Part shown: positions 55,885 through 64,000 of the stretch, piece by piece | How the letters are laid out: each line of letters starts with the position of its first letter | Numbering within the stretch: position 1 is the first letter of the stretch | Assembly (NCBI RefSeq): GCF_036324505.1 | Contig: NC_086366.1 | Span: 5,361,927-5,425,926, forward strand | Length of the DNA stretch: 64,000 nt | Source: Eleginops maclovinus | Taxonomy: Eukaryota > Chordata > Actinopteri > Perciformes > Eleginopidae | Direction of reading: 5' to 3' | Notes under the pieces: generated by a model | Told to the model about the DNA's origin: nothing | The model's input: the letters and a program-made list of their open reading frames with translations, nothing else | Database searches by the model: none | Program-made: the position numbers and the translations under genes

Positions 55885-56135
55885 ATAGAAAGCAGATCCT
55901 CTTCCACAGGGTTGGCCGTTGTGTTTCTACAGTAGCAAAGAACCAACAAACTGAATCTCTGCCTCTAGATCGGTCTTTAATTGTTTAAACTAAAGTCTGC
56001 CATAGTTCCCCAACATGCTTGTAAAGCTGCTTCAACATCAGCAGGAATTCCATTTCTCCTGAACCAGTGTTATGGTAAGGATGACCTCTGGAGGAGTGTG
56101 ATGAAGGTCCTGAAAGATGCCAAGGTGTTACCATG
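55885..56135 (+). mobile_element. dispersed-repeat fragment (TTTCTACAGTAGC type)
   Basis: GTTGTGTTTCTACAGTAGC, CTGAATCTCTGCCTCTAGAT and CCATAGTTCCCCAACATGCT follow a widespread fish repeat. The 64-codon frame at 55981-56175 spans it and the adjoining MITE scrap. Confidence 0.45.
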
Positions 56136-56140
56136 CACAA

Positions 56141-56171
56141 CATACAAATATGAATCTGAAAATGAACCCCT
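56141..56171 (-). mobile_element. TTAA-MITE copy 13, terminal scrap
   Basis: ATACAAATATGAATCTGAAA then ATGAACCCCT followed by TTAA (56172-56175). This is exactly the family's terminal 30 bp. Confidence 0.75.
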
Positions 56172-56175
56172 TTAA

Positions 56176-58505
<2,330 letters not shown>

Positions 58506-58509
58506 TTAA

Positions 58510-58931
58510 AGGGGCCCTTTTATACTGATTTTCAGGTTCACATTATAATGTATTTTGTCTCCATGCTTTAATGTTCAAAACGCTCTTTATTTCTCTCATG
58601 CTGCCTGTGCTGCAGCACCTCTTTTCACCCTCTGTCTGAAACCAGAGCCTAGTCTGCTCTGATTGGTAAGCTGGCCTGCACTGTTCGCCTACAGATGTCC
58701 CGCCCATTAGCCTATCACGTACAATGTGTTGGAGCGCTAGCCAATAGAAACACGAGTGCTGCATAGTCACTATGTTCCTGAAGTAAACAAATGAGTCCAA
58801 TACAGGTGTTTCAGGCAAGGTTGGAGTGTGTGGAAAGGGATTTTAGCCTTTGCAGACCATTTACATGCACCAACACCTGTATACCAAGCTACAGGAAAGT
58901 GGAAACCCCAAAAAGCCTAATCTGGCCCCCT
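58510..58931 (+). mobile_element. TTAA-MITE copy 14, full length
   Basis: TTAA at 58506-58509, then AGGGGCCCTTTTATAC. The right end is AATCTGGCCCCCT with its TTAA lost. Contains GATTGG, TCCCGCCC, GCCAATAG, GAAGTAAACAAATG and the core. Confidence 0.9.
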
Positions 58932-59149
58932 CAAAAGGAACAGTTAAACATGTAAAGCTAAAAAAGCATAGCGTAAGCCTACAGTATAGCCATCATGAAT
59001 ACCCATGTTCATGCTCTCCACAAATAAAAATAAATGACCTTAAAAACAAATAAATTAATGTTTGTTGTTCAAACTTTTTAACTGACCGGATTTCTTATCA
59101 CGGAAGGATGTGACTGCACATAGTCCCTTGAGCCTCCTTAGCAACAGCC

Positions 59150-59240
59150 TGTTGTCTTTAGCAACGGTCTGCTAGCAAAAAATAACAGACCTCGGAATTT
59201 CAAAATGGACCAATCAGAACGGTATATTCAACTTTGTTTG
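59150..59240 (-). mobile_element. dispersed repeat half-copy (GAATACTTGATT type)
   Basis: GGTCTGCTAGCAAAAAATAA, CAGACCTCGGAATTTCAAAA and GGACCAATCAGAACGGTATA align with the 53.86-kb copy in the same orientation. Confidence 0.55.
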
Positions 59241-60383
59241 TTACTTTCCACCACCAGGTAGAAGAGAGCAAGACCCAGAGTAACAGACGGTGAAGAGATA
59301 CAGTATGTTAGGGATATAATAAAGATGTGAATAAAAGTCAGACAGCAAAAGGGATGGAGGCGAGGAGGGGGATGTTTATCCTCCCCGTGATCATGTAGCC
59401 GTCTGTCTCTCATTTAGCCCAAGGTTCTGATTAAGTCGTTTGTGTTTAAAGAGGAGGAAGCCTCTAATTCCCCTCCTTTCATCTAATTTAATTATGTGCT
59501 CTCTCTTTCCTCCTTAGAAGGATAAAAGCAGCTTAAGCTTTTATGTGGAGCTTTAATGACAGCGGCGAGGAAACTTTACTCACTGATTGCCTAGCCTTAA
59601 GTGTGTTTAGCCTTAACACAGCGCTGCCCCGGTTGCGTGCGCACTCCGGCAATACACAAACTGTTTTCCACACAGGCAAACGGCGACTTGTGTACACGCT
59701 TCTCACACACACACAGGGTGAAACACAAAGAGTCTTTTTATGTTGAAGTCGAGTTCAGTCAGGGGGCTGGAGATGCTCTGTGTGCCTTCAGGTTTGCTCT
59801 CGCTGTTGTGTTTTGAAGTTGTTAGCATTGTGCATCCGGCGTCTGCTGGGGTTTTTCATGTTTTACATCGGTTTGTACAGATTTCTCCCCATGGTCTAGT
59901 AGTAGGAAATGGGAAGAGGAAATTTCCAAAAGATGTTTTGCGTGTGTGAATGTCAGTATGAGTTAAGGCCCTGGCGTAACAACTCTACCGCCACTGAAAC
60001 ACATGCATTTTTGACATGAAGGAAAGTAAAATTTGCATAAACAGCAACACAACATCAGTTACTCAAATATGATAAGACCGTATCAACCAAAAAATGAAGA
60101 CAACATAAAAAATACCAAAGGCTCTTTTCAGTAATGTGTTAATGTTATTGACTCATATGCGTTCACTCCCTTTTTAACATACTGCTACTTACAGTTTAAC
60201 CATGGTGTACTTATTTATTTGTATTAACCTGTGCCCTCATGCCCCCTTTAACCTTTTATCCAAACAACACATCTGCAACATAAACTCATAAAGGTTTTCT
60301 GAATCCTGAAACTGTTTTGCTGTTTTAACTTTTGTAATTGTCTGAGATTTTTAGCATAATGAAACCCAGCTGGAGTGACTATA
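59241..60383. other. unique sequence, no gene seen
   Basis: About 1.1 kb, no supported feature. Confidence 0.4.
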
Positions 60384-60761
60384 CGTCAGGTCTTACTTTG
60401 TGACTCACCTCAGTTTCATCACTTCCTGCCCTTGATTGAACTCAACCTTCATTACCATCCTGAATCAATCTCACCTGTGCCTCGTTATCAACCTCCCCAC
60501 TCTGTGTATTTAGTCTGTGTTCACATTCCCCTCAGTGCCAGTTTGTCTTTGTACTTTCACACGTTCCAACAGTGTTTAGCTTCCACGTGTATCTGACCCA
60601 GCTTCGTTTCCTGACCCGGTTCGCGCCTTATCATTGTCTGTTTTGGTTGCCTTCCTGATTGACCTACCGTGTACTGAGTACAGACCTGTCTTTGAAACTA
60701 AAACCTCTGTCCCTGAGTCGTGCTATCGAGTCCTCTACCTGTGTTCACTCGGTCGTTACAA
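60384..60761 (+). mobile_element. solo-LTR-like block (Ty3/Gypsy type)
   Basis: Order of blocks: CATCACTTCCTGCCC, CAATCTCACCTGTGCCTCGT, TATA-like GTGTATTTAGTCTGTGTTCA, CAGTGCCAGTTTGTCTTTG, then CTGAGTCGTGC...CGGTCGTTACA. This resembles Gypsy LTRs of fish. No internal gag-pol sequence adjoins it. Confidence 0.5.
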
Positions 60762-61105
60762 TAACCAACCAGAGTATTTAAGACTTATTTTACTGTTCGA
60801 AATCACTTCAGTGCTCAGCTGCGTTTGTGTTTCAGGAGTTAAAACCAATTGAGCAGCATTACCAAAGGATGGTTCAAGCTGTATCTCTGCAGGAACACTT
60901 ACCTTCGCAATCCCTTTAATTATTCCACGATGATACATTCTTTGCAATTAGGGCAGAAAAATAGATGTTGCAATTGCTGTTGTTTTGTATTTATATCTTG
61001 CAGCCCTAATAAAACATGCAGGATTATTTTTTAATTGCGATCTCCTTTAAGAGGCAGTTACCTTCCTCGTACCCAGTGCTGAAGTGCAGTGTGCCCCAGC
61101 TGCAG
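60762..61105. other. unique sequence, no gene seen
   Basis: Precedes the candidate exon. Includes TTGCAGCCCTAATAAAAC near 60998. Confidence 0.35.
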
Positions 61106-61268
61106 GATGAGTGCTTTAAAAAGATTTAGAGAAGAACAAAAAAAACCATTTCAGTCAGCCCTCTGTGAATTTGAGGGGAACAGAGAAGCTTTAGAAACTT
61201 GTTATAACACTGCAGTGCAGGAAATGAACACACGCTGTGCAGTGTTTCTAAAAAGCATTGAGAATGAG
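61106..61268 (+). CDS. candidate single exon, unidentified protein
   Basis: A 163-bp stretch bounded by CAG on the left (61103-61105) and GTAAC on the right (61269 on), open in the frame starting at ATG 61107. The predicted peptide begins MSALKRFREEQKKPF and includes CEFEGNREALETCYNTAVQ and a terminal FLKSIENE. It is highly charged, probably helical or coiled-coil-like, not low complexity and outside recognised repeats. If not spliced, the frame stops at 61278-61280 after four more codons (VTL then stop). I do not recognise the family. The polypyrimidine tract is weak and no partner exon is seen, so it could be a retrocopy fragment or chance. Confidence 0.2.
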
Positions 61269-61280
61269 GTAACACTTTAA

Positions 61281-61796
61281 ACAGTGTTTCCAAAATATCC
61301 TGGATACATAGGATTATCCTGTGTCACATATGGATCGGTATATACTTTATCTTGTATAAGGCACATGATTTCTGTCTTGGCAAAGTAATATATTATCCAA
61401 CTATCCAGAAATAAATAAATCTGTAAGCATTTCTGGGAAAGATAATTAGGACAACAAACCACATCTTTATACGAACACTCACATGAACTAACGCTAACGC
61501 TTGCATTTTCACATTCGCACACTCACGGGGAGCTTCGTTAATAATCCGGGCATGTCTACACTCCGCAAAAATAGTCATCTCATCCCCATCAAAAAGTAAG
61601 TTTAGAGACATTCATCAAAATAGCGTACAGCAGCGGCTTAGCTGTGTTGTACGAATCAGCTGTATAAACAGCGCTGTACGGGTGGGGCCGAGCCAAATCA
61701 GCAGAATATCTTTAATTGGGATGAGGCTATGAGTGTAGTGGCAGAAACAAACAAGCCATGAATCCCCTTATTGGCATTCTCACACACATACCTTAC

Positions 61797-61800
<4 letters not shown>
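61281..61800. other. unique sequence, no gene seen
   Basis: No supported feature. Confidence 0.4.

Positions 61801-61879
<79 letters not shown>
61801..61879. repeat. (TG)n microsatellite
   Basis: About 39 perfect units. Confidence 0.99.
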
Positions 61880-61882
<3 letters not shown>

Positions 61883-62594
61883 GACAGAAGGTGAGAGCAA
61901 AAGTCAGAAAGAGCAGTGTGAGAGAAAGCTTGACAAAGACGCTGATAGGATAAAAGCTAAACACAGTTAATGAGGAGGGCCCCGTTCCAAACTGACCCCC
62001 GAGAGTGAACTCCGTCTGTAGTCTCACTCTCGGCTGAATGAGGCTCCTTCTTTAAGGTGGAGGGTGGAAATACAGCGGCCACCTTTGGGTGGAACTCCTC
62101 CTCTCTTCGGCAGAAACAACAACTGTAGCAACTTTTCGTTAACCATAATGTACATGAGCATCGTTCCCTCTCTTTTTGTACACCTCTTTTCCTTTTTAAA
62201 TCTAATGTTTATGACCTGCTTGGTTTGGGAAACAGTCCCTGTAAATATACAGAACTTTTGGAGGCGGGGCTCAAGGAAAACTCAAGTGTGCACTCTCTAT
62301 GGGTCAAGATATTTTTGGCTGTTTTGACTTCATGCACCTCTGAGCAACTTTCATAGGAATCAAGAGGTCCCGTATCCAACGCTGTATCCAGTTCTCTATA
62401 AATCCATGGTTAAGTCTGGACTGATGCCGACTGGCAGACAAGCAAATTTGACAGAAGACAGGTTGTTGTCAGATTAGTTAACAGTAACGTTTTCCAGTGA
62501 AAGTAAATGTACATTGTTGGTTTTCTGCTGCCAATTGATTAAAAAAGAGGTCTGTGAAAACCTCTGCCAAGGTTGCAAACTGTAGGTAAGTAAA
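61880..62594. other. unique sequence, no gene seen
   Basis: No supported feature up to the Tc1 left end. Confidence 0.4.
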
Positions 62595-62596
62595 TA

Positions 62597-64000
<1,404 letters not shown>

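Noticed and set aside
55981..56175. 64-codon frame with protein-like start
   Set aside because: Built from a dispersed repeat plus the terminal 30 bp of a TTAA-MITE.

Overview
The window looks like gene-poor, repeat-rich nuclear DNA from a ray-finned fish, most likely a teleost. The evidence is 26 long (CA)n/(GT)n arrays, a Tc1-type transposon with an antisense transposase, an RTE/Rex3-like LINE 3' end, tRNA-headed SINEs, hAT remnants and solo-LTR-like blocks. All lie in AT-leaning DNA with no operon-like or compact coding structure. I find no confident host protein-coding gene, rRNA or tRNA gene. Nearly all open frames are translations of simple repeats (HTHT, CVCV) or shadows inside transposons. 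The window is best read as intergenic or long-intron sequence.

Layout. 0-5 kb: the end of a TTAA-flanked MITE, a LINE endonuclease scrap, a hAT-like repeat and a 600-bp polypurine tract with an (AGAGG)n core. 5-24 kb: dense microsatellites and six more MITE copies, a degraded dispersed repeat, a GCTAAC-rich patch and an LTR-like block. 25 kb: a hAT element with a near-perfect 8-bp target duplication, interrupted by a tRNA-derived SINE. 27.0-29.1 kb: about 60 tandem copies of a 34-bp unit. 30-38 kb: mostly unique DNA, two MITE copies and microsatellites. 38.6-39.8 kb: a LINE-derived fragment whose internal 30-bp segment has expanded into about 20 tandem copies. Single-copy relatives of that segment lie at 1.3 and 48.6 kb. 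41-52 kb: three MITE copies, an RTE fragment and microsatellites. 53.2-53.6 kb: a 40-bp minisatellite. 53.8-61 kb: palindromic-type repeat pieces, a second SINE, two MITE copies (one only a terminal scrap) and an LTR-like block. 62.6-64.0 kb: a Tc1 element cut by the window end, its transposase broken by two single-base frameshifts.

The clearest novel-looking material is threefold. (1) A family of 14 related TTAA-flanked, roughly 430-bp MITEs carries CCAAT, GC-box and ETS:forkhead-like sequences. (2) The 34-bp satellite repeats a forkhead/SOX-like core about 60 times. (3) A minisatellite was born from a segment of a deleted LINE. One short candidate exon near 61.1 kb is the only host-coding signal worth testing. 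No complete new biological system is evident.
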